From Diplolepis rosae (taxonomy: Eukaryota > Arthropoda > Insecta > Hymenoptera > Diplolepididae), in NCBI GenBank assembly GCA_030998225.1, contig JAPYXD010000723.1:23515501-23579500 (forward strand): 64,000 bases of DNA, read 5' to 3'. The position numbers and the translations under genes were made by a program. Position 1 is the stretch's first letter; each line of letters opens with the position of its first letter. Under the pieces are notes generated by a model that saw nothing but the letters and a program-made list of their open reading frames with translations, had not been told where the DNA came from and did not search any database. Of the stretch, positions 34,746-46,266 are shown in pieces.

Positions 34746-37700
34746 ATCAGAAGGCAATATTTTCTAATGTAATGAACTATAAGAAAAAAGGCAATTCACA
34801 CATATTTTAAATTTTACCACTCTCATTCTAACATTTACAATTCGCATTGCAAATTTTACTATTCATATTGCAAATTTTATCATCAGTATTAAAAATTTTA
34901 TCATTCAGGTATGAAAAAAAAGAAATAAAATGATAAATACTGTAATACAAGTGGTAGAAGTTGCAATTCGAAAAGTAATAATGATTGCAATGCTCATGGT
35001 AAAATTTTCAAAAAATATAGTTCATTATTTGAAGGGTGGCAAGCTAAAGGAAAGTAAGTATAAAATGGGGTATGTGTATAGGAGAGGGAAAAATTTTGTG
35101 TAAAATAAAAATGGCAATTAAAAACATATATATATTTAAATATATGTCTTTCGTAAATATAATAAAACATAGTTTGATCACCAAAAATTCCTCATTTTTA
35201 ATAAATTTAAAAATGATTATCGATGCAGAATAGCAATTTGTGCTAACCTTTTTGTGTATAGAATATATAGTTGAAATTCAAATAATATTTAGTGTAAATT
35301 TTATTGAATTATTTGCTACATGACTTTTTATAGATTTAGATAATGAAATTAATTTTAATGATAAATCTTCTTGTAAATTTTACTAAATTTTGTAGTTAAA
35401 ATTTCCGATTTATAAATTGTAACGTAATTTATAAGTTGATGTAAAAATGCGTATAATAAAACCGCTAAACCTCTCTTTTTTCGAAATTGTGTATTTTTTT
35501 TTTTTTTTTGGAAAGCACCATTTTATGTTCATATATATGTGTATTTAATTCAAAGAAATGAAGTTTAGGTAATTTTTATGCATAAATCAGTAAATTAAAA
35601 GTAGTGAAATTTTGAAATGTAGTTGATGATTCATTTGATTTTTTACGCATAGGTCATTAAAATAAACCCTTCAAACGACAGTTATCATTTTTCATAGCTC
35701 AATCCGAAGATACTTTATAATTATTCCAAGTGCATAAAAATTTAAAGAGTTAAAGAGGTAACCCATAACAATCTATAATCAATTTATAATTCTAGCAACT
35801 ATAATTTTTAGTAATAATATCAAGATCTGTTATAAATATTGAATTTGCAAAACAAATAATTGTTCATTTATAAAGAGAAAAATTGATACGAAAAGTCTAA
35901 TAATCTTTTGACATCTCGGGAGAAATTGATGTCTACCTGTCAAGGGAGAATTCTAAGTTGGTCGTATTTCGCATAACATAAAAATAAATCATGGGGAGAA
36001 AGAGTTCGACGTTAGAATCGCAAAAGGATAGATTTATGTCCCCCCCACGCAGGGTGCAGCTTTCTTAAAGCCAAAGGGTTTTCTACCAAACTAAACCAGT
36101 TAAATTATTATCGCGCTTTTGTCCTGTGAATAGGTCCAGTATTACCACAGGGCCTTATACCTCCTGAAAATATGGCCCACGGACGCACAGGTATTTCCAC
36201 GACAAAGGGAACCCGGAACCTAGGCCCTGAGCCATATTCCATTCTCTATTCCATAATGGCATATCTGGAGCATCCCAACCCAACCCAACCCTATCACCCC
36301 TTCAGTGACAAGGTCAAAGTCCCATATTTCGTACTAGATTTGTGAAAAGAGTTCGGATGGTGAAACTTATCGAAATCAGATCAATGCGTGGGAAGAGACT
36401 TTCCGCATTTTATGGAATTCAGGTAGCTCATGTGAGAATCTCAGCTGCCGAAAATCAAAATATATTTCTCCCGAATTTCCGCTTTAAGAGAAGAGATAAA
36501 ATAACATCCGTCTTTGTACGATCATGGGGGCGATCCTTTTTTATTATTTTTGAAAAAGATTGAAAAGGTTAATCCTTTTTTTTCTGACAATGGTCTTTGG
36601 CTTTCAGTTTTCAAAAAGTGGCGCCGTTATTCGCGTGTTATGAAAAAATTATGGGCCATTTGATATTTTTAATTCTCAACAAAAAAATGTAGTTGTATAC
36701 CAATCAATAAAATAGCATATTCAATTTCGCATGTTTTCAAATAGAAAATAGAATTTTGAGTATATGAGAAAGAATTTAAAGTGCTTAAAAATTAGTAAAA
36801 ATACCATCAGAGTATATAATATTGACCTAATATTTGATCGATTAACAAAAGTTACGTAGATAATTAACCGTTGTTGTGAGTAAGAAGATCTGGAATTCTT
36901 GAAATAGTTTCTTCATTTCTTCCTGGTGGTCTTTTTTATAAAGGACCTTGCATTTGGTCACGCGTGCTTTCGTTGCCCCTGGTTGACCGTGAATTCTGGT
37001 GCAACGAAGTCAAATTCGATGAGGTCCATAAATTTCAAGTGCGTCCTCGGACTCAAGGGAGGTCAGCAGCTCATCGTTCTGAGTCGCAATGGCGGTAGTA
37101 AACCAATAATGTTATTTATGTCTTGAATGATTCGACCCTTAGACTTGATTTATGACTAGTCAGCCCGCATAATTTACTGTAAGACGCAACGTAGTTGCGT
37201 GAAAATAAAGCTGTTATTTATGTTGGAGCAATTTGCCAATTCTGGGCACAATTTTGTTTGCTCCCAGGTTTCCTCCTGCCGCCGCTGCTTTTACAAATAT
37301 ATTCGCGCGCACTTTAGCTCTCTTTTCGCGGCAAAGGGAGCCATAAATAAACACACGTTAGAATGATTTACTGCCGCAAAATTGTATAGATTTTGCGAGA
37401 TAAGCTTATCAAAAAAACAACAATGCCTTTGAGAACAATTAGATGTGATCAATTTGCCATAACCTCAAAGTCAACACAAATTTTCAAACGAAGAGGAAAT
37501 CTAATAATTAACTTATTAGTATTGTTATATAGTTTTATATTTTTTATTTAGCACACGTGTCAACAAATTTCATAGCAATCTAGTGTTGGATCTAGTCCAG
37601 ATATCTCATTTTCTAGACTAAATATGACAAATAAAATTTTAGAGTGTCTATTTCTCAATTTCATTTCAACATTTTCAAAAGTTGACAAGGTGTCTAATAT

Positions 37701-37856
37701 AATTTTTTAAAAGTTATCATTACCAAAGACAGTTTTTTCTTTTTATATTCTAAAAAATCTATTTTGGGCCAAATATGGCACTGGTTAGCCTCTATAGCAT
37801 ACGAATTTCTAAGTAAAAAACTACACTTTTACGCTAAAAAATTTTCTTATAATTTT
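34746..37856. other. No recognisable gene
   Basis: AT-rich to 36000, with a T16 run at 35494-35509. The segment 36020-36330 is GC-richer and ends in a short CCCAACCCAACCCAACCC repeat. Frames at 36342-36563 and 36926-37126 (plus) contain no motif I recognise. Confidence 0.35.
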
Positions 37857-38630
37857 AAGGTAGTTGTGCTAAAAATTAGGTCTCTGAATAAAAATTATTT
37901 CTATGATTCTCTAAAATTTTATTATTTCCACTTTTAAAAGTAAAATTTTCAGTAGCTGAAATCGTTTCAAGAATTTTTGAAAATGAAATATATGTTTAAA
38001 AAATTTAATGTATTTGAAGATTTTATTTAATTTTTTCAAAATTGAAAACATAAGAGTAGTATAGGATATTTTCTCTGAAAAAATAAACCATGATTTATGA
38101 AAATCCAATCATATTTTAAAAATTGGTAAGAAGCGATAGTATGGAAAAATTCCATTGCAAACAGCATTATAAAAGAGAAACCGAAATTTATAATTTTGAT
38201 TAAACTACGCTTCAATTTAGGGAAAAACGTCTCATAGTGAGAATTTTTCACAGTGAAATACTGAACTTTGAAAAAACTTTATGATAATTTACTATAAGTT
38301 GCGTTGAACGTTACTATAACCTATACTGAAGCTTCGTATAATTTTTCGAATTTTTAGTATTTGGACTGCGAAATATTTCCAGCCCTATAGGAATAATTAC
38401 CATCACACCTCGATTTTTCCCTAATTTCCTATTATTTTTTAGAATTATCATCATGAAATAAAACATATATTGCTATAAAAAGATTCTCCGTGTTATTATA
38501 TGTATTGTTTTTCGTAAATTTTAAATTTTTCACATACAAAATTTTTTTTTGTCTTCCATAACACATAACCGACAATATTATTTTGTCTTAAAATCATAGA
38601 AAAACTTTTTATCCAGAGACTTGATTGATT
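37857..38630. repeat. Long palindrome family C, copy C5
   Basis: Begins AAGGTAGTTGTGCTAAAAAT, TAGGTCTCTG and ends ATCATAGAAAAACTTTTTAT then CCAGAGACTTGATT. The inner pair TTATTTCCACTTTTAAAAGT and its degraded complement remain. About 200 bp of unrelated sequence (38170-38480) sits in the right arm. It gives the uninterrupted form of the right end that is split in C1. Confidence 0.6.
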
Positions 38631-39879
38631 TTCGGCATGATAAGAATGAAACATCAATAATATACGATTGGTCTTACGAAAAGTATAATTTTCTCAGCAG
38701 TTAGAAAACACAATATCCTTTTCAAGGTGCAGTAGATCGAGATGGGTACGGACCATTAAATGGAAATAAAACAGTAGCTACAAAAAATTAGTGTTCGTGT
38801 ATCCAAATATTTGATGATTATATTTTTTTAAACTATCAGGTTTATTATATCGATCAGACACTATTATTTGCTTTTTACAAAGAAAGGTAATATAAGCTGA
38901 GATTATGTTTTGGAAGGCATCTCGCCCTCTTTTGTTCTACAAAATAGAATTAACATGTTATTTAGTCTGTCAAACTTTCATTACATTAGCCGCTAACTAG
39001 CTGCGAACTACCAGGAAACTCGCCTCTAATTAACGGCTTTATTGCTCGTCATTCAAACATTCTAAATATCAGCAAATTAAACATGAACCAAAAATCACTT
39101 CGAAAATTATTATGGCTATTTTGTGTTTCCCTAAAAATATAATTATAGTATAATCAAATTGAATTAAAAAAGTATTCGATAAATTATTTTTTACTGTATC
39201 AAAAAATTACTAAACAAACTCTACTATACGCACTGTATTAGTCCTTAAAATTAGATTCTCCCGTGTAGAACAATGTACCTTTGGCCTCTTCCCTGCTATG
39301 CTTGAATCAGTTCCCTCAGCAGGCTTTACTATACTTGTCAGTCTTTTTGGTTCGCGCTATTTGATAAATCAAGAATCCCTTCGGGACTTAATGACTTGCA
39401 CACGGCAGCATTACTTCTCGTGTGAACTACCTAGTCATCTCCATAATTGATTGCAAAAAGAAAAGTATTTTATTAAATATTTTTCAACATAATTATATTT
39501 TATTAGTTTTTCTTGAGGAGAATTTATTTCTAGATAACGCTTTTTAGGAATAAATTTTTGGGATCAAATTTCAGAAACGTACGTGTTGAAAAATTACACA
39601 GATTTTTTTTACAGTGTTTGTATAATGTGTAATAAAAATAAATAAAAACCAGTTCTGGAAATTGATTCTTCTCCAGCCGATAAATCACCTGATACACAAT
39701 TTGTACACTACTTTTAGCTCTGAGAAAACTTTTGACAAATGTTCGTTGCGAATTATTGCAAAATGGCGTCTGATGGCGTTGCATGTAGGAACTGGATATG
39801 CGAGATACTAACTTTACGAAGACGCATACTAAAAATTCATGATTAGCATGCGAGCACTCTTTTGTCAACCGTTCGCCCG
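38631..39879. other. No recognisable gene
   Basis: AT-rich. The minus frame at 39530-39868 (112 codons) has no recognisable motif. Confidence 0.35.
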
Positions 39880-41245
39880 AGACCCTCCCTCACGCCCGTT
39901 TAGCGAACCAAGGCGCCGCACCAGCTAGGAGAGCATAACTTTTTCTCCCCACCGGTGCAGCAGCACGGTCCGTCCGGGACAAGGGACCGTGGATGCAGGC
40001 CTCTATGTGACTTTTTACTGGCCCTCTCCGTTGCTGCTCTCCATACGCCTATCGAGATCCTTCGTCCTCACCGCTAATGTGATAAATAACTCGATGTGCT
40101 TCCAGAAACCTTGAGACTGGAGCATGAGAGGAACCATCGTGTCAGGAGTGAGCTCATCGCTCACCGCCCGACTAACGGCCTCCCTTGCTACGCCCCACCT
40201 TACGCAAACAAAGAGTGTGTTCTCCACATTGTCCACAGGATAATCGCAGTAGCGACACGACTGCGGTTCAAGTACGCATCATAGCAACCATGACCTGAAA
40301 ACGCTCAAGCAAGGTAAAAGTCGACTTCACCGTGCTCTGTATCCAGAGATTTGTTTCCCATCCTGAGAAGGACCATCCTCTGCCTCAGAAGCATCTCCGG
40401 GTATACCGCGTATTGTCTTTGCTGAGTCATCTTGTATTTCAGAAGGAGCCTTACCTTTCCAAAGAAAGGAGCCTCTTTCTTTACCGCCCCTTCCTGTCTT
40501 CACTCTTTTAAGAGTCAAAGTATATCTTTCAATTCCTCATCTCCCGAAAAAGCTTTGCACTCCATTGTACCCCAGTTCCCTGAGGTCCAAACTCCGTTTA
40601 GGCGGTACCGGAATACATGGTCGGTCCAGAGTCGCTGGGAAAAACACAGACTCCGACGTCTGTGTTCAAGACGCACTTCCTGATCAAGGTCCCGAAGAGG
40701 CTGGCTCCTGAACCCACATATCACACCACCTCGACAGTGCTAGGCTCACATCAGCCTCGTCTCTTTATGGGTAGAGAAAAACACCACTTGGCACACACAA
40801 AACACAGTGGGATGCTATACGAGAACGATCCTTTCGACTGATCTAAGTTGCAGACTGCGGAGGCTTTGCAGTGTCCTTCCAGAAGATTCCATTCGCCTGT
40901 CCACTCTTGTCTTCATTCGGGAGAGAGCCCATTCATAAAGTCTTCTCTCGCGTCCAAATAATATTCATCCCAATCTCAGACACCCACAAACTCCAATCAT
41001 GGGGATTAAGGCGTCTATAGCGTACCCCTCTTTCAGCTGGGGATGAGCTCGTTTAGAGGGCACCACTCATGCATCTGGGAAGATGCCCGTTTATAGAGCC
41101 TCTTTGCATTTTATCACCGATTCGTCGGGACACTACAACCTCCATGACCCGAAGGTCATCCGTTAAGCCTCCCCACCCGTCCTTTTTTGGCACAGCCAAG
41201 AGAAGAACTTCGTCAACGTGTTAGTCCAAGGGGAGGGCAGTAACA
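39880..41245 (-). pseudogene. R1-like non-LTR retrotransposon ORF2 relic (C-terminal part)
   Basis: GC-rich island whose minus strand carries the C-terminal end of an R1-type reverse transcriptase protein. About 40255-40345 reads EHGEVDFYLA-stop-AFSGHGCYDAYLNR; the HGEVDFYL...SGHGC..YL..R signature is typical of this group. After a frameshift comes SCRYCDYPVDNVENTLFVC then RW, the C-x2-C...C zinc-knuckle-like motif, with Thr where the family usually has His. The frame goes on through LTPDTMVPLML and ends near 40015. Upstream (40.35-41.24 kb) no intact RT block can be read, and short frames on both strands are shadows. It is dead: at least one stop, one frameshift and no RT domain. Confidence 0.65.
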
Positions 41246-41443
41246 AATTAGAATTTAACAAAATGCTTCATAATTTCTGCAAAATTATTAATTATGATTC
41301 ATTTCTCAATTAAGCATAAGATACTTTCTCAAAATACGTAAATATTGATAATTTTCATATTTTTCCCTTCTTTTATATACCATAAATTAGCTAAAGGTTA
41401 TTTTTGAATTATGAAAATATTTGAAACAGGCCATGAACTAATT
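41246..41443. other. No recognisable feature
   Basis: AT-rich spacer. Confidence 0.4.
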
Positions 41444-41638
41444 GGGCCACGTGACGTCGATAATTGCAATTACAGTATGTAAAGTTATAAAAAAAGTAAT
41501 GACTAAAATGAATTTTCTGTACCAAACAGAGGTGAACAACAGACCCAAGAAGGTCTGTCTGGTACCAAAAATCTAATTTAGTGATTCATTATTGAATAAC
41601 TTTACATACTGTAATTGCAATTGCTGATTCAAATGGCC
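41444..41638. mobile_element. Palindromic MITE M
   Basis: Left arm at 41444-41488 (ATTGCAATTACAGTATGTAA within) and right arm at 41596-41638 (TTACATACTGTAATTGCAAT within) are inverted copies of about 43 bp, with GGCC at both outer ends. The centre has a second pair, TTTCTGTACCAAACAGA against GTCTGTCTGGTACCAAAAA. Confidence 0.65.
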
Positions 41639-42121
41639 TCAATTAAAATTCTATTGAAAAATAGTTGAATCTTTCCAAAAACTTTCACATGCTTTCAATT
41701 CTTTGAAATATTATTCAAGATCACTTTGATTTTTAGGTAATATTTAAAATTTTGTAAGTCCTCACCAACAATTGAAAATGATTTTATAATCTTTTGAAAT
41801 TTTGAAATATCTGAACATTCAAATTCTCATGAAAAGACCACTTATCACTTTTTGAAACTTTTAAAATGTCTTGAATTTTTCAAAACTTTTTAAATCTCAA
41901 CAATTTTGTAATTTTTTGAAGTATTTTCAAATATATTAATATAGTATACAACAAAAAGTCGAGTAAACAATCCCTTGCTATTTACCAGTCTAAGGATTGA
42001 CAGCTTGTGAAGTAAAGTGTACAGTTATGCTAAAATATTATGAAATTTCTCAAAATGTTTTAGTTATTCAGAAGAAACATAAAATATCCTAAAATACTTT
42101 GTAATATCTCGAAGTACATTA
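41639..42121. repeat. Degenerate TTTGAAATATTTT-type repeats
   Basis: Weak tandem words such as AATATCCTAAAATACTTTG recur and continue after the inserted element B2 at 43070-43110. The same flavour surrounds the Penelope-like insertion at 55.3-56.8 kb. Confidence 0.4.
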
Positions 42122-43068
42122 ATAGTATATTATGTGCCTAGGCGCATAATGAGGGTTATTACGCGACGAGCGACAATGCTCGCAGGAGATCGAAGCGAAT
42201 AAGGCATAGTCGAGGCGTAGCTGAGGCAAAGCCGAGACGAAGTCGAGACAAAGCCGAGGTGTGATCAGTCCTGCGAGCATTTTAAGCGAGTCTCGTAATT
42301 ACCCGAATTGTGTGCATTGGCGCATATACTATTTTATGTGACTTCGGCGCATTTACAAGTTTTTCTGCGTACACTCGAATCCAATCTAGTATACGCAGAA
42401 TCTTCCAATCGAATCTTCGGTAATAGAAAATTACGCAATTGACACGAGAGAGCTAAAAATTCGTAAGCTGGCGGAGTAACTTTCAAAATACATCGCTGCC
42501 AAATCCGCAATAATAAATAAATATTTCTGAAAATTTCCAGAGAACTTCCTCGAGCGGTAAGGAACAACTTTGTCGCTGGAATTTTTCCGAAATCGAAAAT
42601 TTATTAGAGACTTTCTACCGGGACAATCATAAAAACATGGTTTTTTATTTACATTAAAATATTATTTAAAGAAAAATGTTTCGACATTTTCATTAAATAA
42701 ATTGGCTCCGCCAAAACATTCCACTTCTAATGATAAAAAAATAAAACGATTTCGTCAAAAATTGACCGAGTAATAGCAATTTATGTTTTGAAAAACACTG
42801 ATTTTCGATCATTTTTTATGACGAAAAATTGAGTGTTTTTAATTTTTATCTAAAAAATTGTGAAGGCTGCATAAAAATTGTATTAAGATAAAAAATGCGT
42901 CATGACAAATCCTACAAAACGGTATTTTTGTGTTTGTGAATGACCGAAAAAAAATTTTAAACACGATTTTCGTGAGTATGTCGCAACTTATCACCGTATT
43001 GTAATAGACGCATTATGCTCCGCTGTATCGCAATACGCGCATGCGCAGTTCAATTTTTACATATCTTG
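42122..43068. mobile_element. GC-rich hairpin element B2
   Basis: Starts ATAGTATATTATGTGCC and matches B1 over ~275 bp (GGGTTATTACGCGACGAGCG, AAGCCGAGACGAAGTCGAG). It then carries ~600 bp absent from B1 and ends with the shared CGCATGCGCAGTTC region. The left hairpin arm is intact but the right is eroded (TCCTGCGAGCATTTTAAG). A frame at 42334-42567 (minus) has no known motif. Confidence 0.5.
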
Positions 43069-43103
43069 TAGTACCTTGAAATATTTTAAAGTATATTATA
43101 ATA

Positions 43104-43194
43104 AATGATTTCAGCAATCGAAAGACCTGGGCTCGAATCCCAGCGCAGTCGAAAGCGTCATTTTTTCCACAGAAAGATTTTCAAATTCTTTAAA
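43104..43194 (+). repeat. tRNA-like repeat, truncated copy S2
   Basis: Begins within the anticodon loop (GCAATCGAAAGACC), then the intact B-box region GGGCTCGAATCCC and the tail to TTCAAATTCTTTAAA. Flanked by a 12-bp direct repeat TATATTATAATA (43092-43103 and 43195-43206), as expected for a retroposed insertion. The first ten bases (AATGATTTCA) are not part of the tRNA-like head. Confidence 0.65.
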
Positions 43195-43206
43195 TATATT
43201 ATAATA

Positions 43207-44083
43207 TCCTAAAATATTTTAAAGTTGAAAGTAGGTGTAAACTTGATTGGTCAAGTCGTCAAATCTTTAACTCTACCTGGAATTTAGTTTCGTGTTCAAG
43301 AAATGAGAGTCATTTTCAGAGAGAGTTCTGACAAGAATAATTGTGAACGTTAGAGCGAAATCGCGATAAATTACACATAAATTGTATTATTTTTATGTTT
43401 TTAATTGGTCGATGGATAGCGATATTAAGTAGACTCGTTTTCACTTAACGATTGAAAGCGAGTAATGCAAAGGTGAATGATACTTGCTTATAGATTTCAT
43501 TTCACGATGATAATTTCCTTGAGAAAAAAGACTCCAGAATTAAAGATTGCATGATGAGAAACACTTTTCATGAACAAAATATATGTAGTATTTCCATAAA
43601 CCTTTCACTCGTGAATTTACTCATGAGCACACAAAAACCTTTTCCCTTCAGATTCATTCCACCCCTCTTTTTTATTTTCTCTCATCTCTCTTACACATTA
43701 TCTTCTCTCTTTGATAATGACCTCCACTTTTTTCTCAGTAACTCCTCAAGAGTACTTAAACTGGACCCTTAAAGCTCCGGAAAATTAAAAATTCTGAGAA
43801 AAGGGCTCCTCTTATTTTTTATTCAAACATACCTATTGCTCCGAAATTATTTTATTAAACAAATATTTTAAATAATTTTTATCATCAAATCATACATTAT
43901 GTTCGATCAAAAATATTTGGTTAATTTTGTAAATTGAAGAGAAATTTACTAAATAGAGTAATTAATTGGTTCGAGTAATTGAATTTGTGAAATATGATAC
44001 TACTAATTTATTAGTTGACATAATAATTTGTTCATTTGAGGTTGCTATCCGCATTGCAACTCTTTTAGTTTTAATCAGGAGTT
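43207..44083. other. No recognisable gene
   Basis: Nothing supported. Confidence 0.4.
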
Positions 44084-45294
44084 TTTACATTCTCGTCATG
44101 GATGAGAAGGTATTGGTTTTATGTGAAAAATGACTTTCGAAATTTTCATCAAATCTTTACGTTTTGAGACCCCCTGAGTCAGAAAAAATGGTTTTTACGA
44201 AAGTGTCTGTCTGTCTGTCTGTCTCTGTCTGTAGGTCGTGTGCGGCATAACTCTCGACAGAATTATCAGATTGAATTGAGCTTTGGTACACTTTATCGAA
44301 GCCGAAAAAGTAAGGACAAGTTCGTTAACCAGCCACATCCAATCAAAATTGAGGGATGGAGCACTACTTTTGTGTTTTTGAAAATAATTTTTTGAAAAAA
44401 TCAAAAATTCCAATACTGGTTTTTGATAGCGCTCATAAATCTCTACAAATTATCTTAATAACATTTTTTGATTAAATCAAAATTAGAAATGTTACAGCAT
44501 ATTCAATTTCGAAAAAAGTCAATATCAAAATTCCATTTTCCTGTTAAATTATACGAGATACGAAAAAATGTTATGATACAATATTATTTTCTACATAAAG
44601 TTCTACAAATTTGATTTGTAACATTTTTTCATAAGATGCATATTTTTCTTTTTAATTAAAAAAAAAACTATTGAAAATCCAAAATTCAATTTTTTAACAA
44701 TAATATTGGAAATACCAAAAAAACGTAAGAATACAAAGTTGTTCGTTTCAAAAAGATCTACAAATTTTGTCTGACACAGTTTCTGATAAAAGATATATTT
44801 TTTGTTTCAATTCCAAAAAATACGATAAAAATGAAAAAATTCCATTTTTTAGACAAAATATGTGAAATACAAAAAAAACGTTTAGATGGAAAATTACTTG
44901 CCTAAATGATGTCTACAAATTCTCATAAAGAAATTTCGGGACAGGATGTATATTTTATGTTTTGATTTTTAATATTGAAAAAATTCGATTTTTTTCACCA
45001 AAATATGTGAGATACGAAATAAGCGTTGTTCTGCAAAATCGTTTCCTTAAATAAAGTCTACGATTGTTTTTCCTTTTTAGATATGTGGAAGAAAGTAAAT
45101 TCTTTTAATCATGTAATTTATTAAAAAGTTATACTGAAATGTATACAGAAAATCGAGCGCGAAGCGCGAGTGTCATGATGAGAATGTGTTCCTTAAGGCC
45201 GATAGAGCCTTAAGTAAATTGAATCTCCTGTTTCACTTAAATTCAAAAAGAAATTCAGTGACTTTGAGAAAATGTGTAATTCACATCATCTGTA
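44084..45294 (+). repeat. Family A, copy A5 (5' part)
   Basis: The longest family A copy: TTTTTACATTCTCGTCATGG, GACCCCCTGAGTC, GTCTGTCTGTCTGTC, then the hairpin GAGCGCGAAGCGCGAG at 45156-45171 and CCTTAAGGCCGATAGAGCC. It is interrupted at a TA by the composite element and resumes at 48206. Confidence 0.7.
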
Positions 45295-45892
45295 CACGCA
45301 GAAAAAAGAAAGGCAAAATTTACTAACCAGGAACAGTAAATGATTTTAAGTAAATGTAACAGTAAAAACTGTTAACATAGCTGAAAAGAAATATCGGAAT
45401 TACTGAGCGTTTCGTAAATCTCATAGTAAAATCAAAGTAAATCTAACTCTGTCACTTGTGAGTTAAAAATACCTTTATCATATGCATTAAATACACGATG
45501 ATAAGTACCATTCACTGGAACTAAATTACATTACTAGTATAGTACACATTAACGAAAGATCAGTAGATTTTACCGATCTGGATGTTTCGCTTAACTCGCG
45601 CACATGTAACGAAAACATAACCTTCATGTGTAAATCTCGTGTGCCGGCAACGCTAGGTGTAAACAAAGGAATTTCCAACTGCAGTGAGAAAAACGGATCA
45701 TGAAACCGGGATGTTGAATGTAGGGATAGTATTCGGTAAAATCAAAACATTCATTCTCGGTTTTTCATATGATTCGTTTCAGAATGTCGTCCGAGTGCTT
45801 CCGACGTTATCCGAATAGCTTCGTAGACTCGAATCCAAGTCTGGCCAACTCAGTAATGGCTTATAAGCGACATTTATTTCGGAATATGGCAA

Positions 45893-45988
45893 GCGAGAAT
45901 AGCCGAGAGGCTTTAGGCGTTAGGAATGCGTTTAGTTAATGTAGATATAGGTAGAGTTATAGAGGGTTCGAACCCAAAAGCGATTCTG
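45893..45988 (+). tRNA. Class II tRNA-like sequence (degenerate)
   Basis: Contains a perfect A-box-like TAGCCGAGAGG and a B-box-like GGTTCGAACCC about 70 nt apart, which would fit a long-variable-arm (Leu/Ser) ancestor. AGAAT at the start can pair with ATTCT at the end. No convincing anticodon arm forms and the T-stem has only three solid pairs. It is therefore a decayed gene or a tRNA-derived repeat, not a functional tRNA. Confidence 0.35.
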
Positions 45989-46266
45989 AAATTTAATTTC
46001 AAGCGTATGCGACTATAAATAGTTGTAGCATTGTGCACTTAAATATGTGAACATAAATGAGGTATGATAATAATATTTGTGTATGTGTTCCCACTGAAAC
46101 CTCCCCTCTTATGAGTGCCAAAGCTCTCCCCTCTATCTTTCTTTTGTTTTGCACGCGTTAAATCTGGTATGTTTCAGGTTATAATCCAAGATATTATCCG
46201 ATACTATCTTTTTTTTAACATCTACAGATTATGGTTTTAATAATCTAGATCGCTGTCCAATAGTTA

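Noticed and set aside
36284..36302. Telomere-like CCCAACCCAACCCAACCC
   Set aside because: Only three units, not the insect TTAGG repeat, and isolated.
39530..39868. 112-codon minus frame next to the R1-like relic
   Set aside because: No motif of reverse transcriptase or other family recognised; AT-rich chance frame likely.
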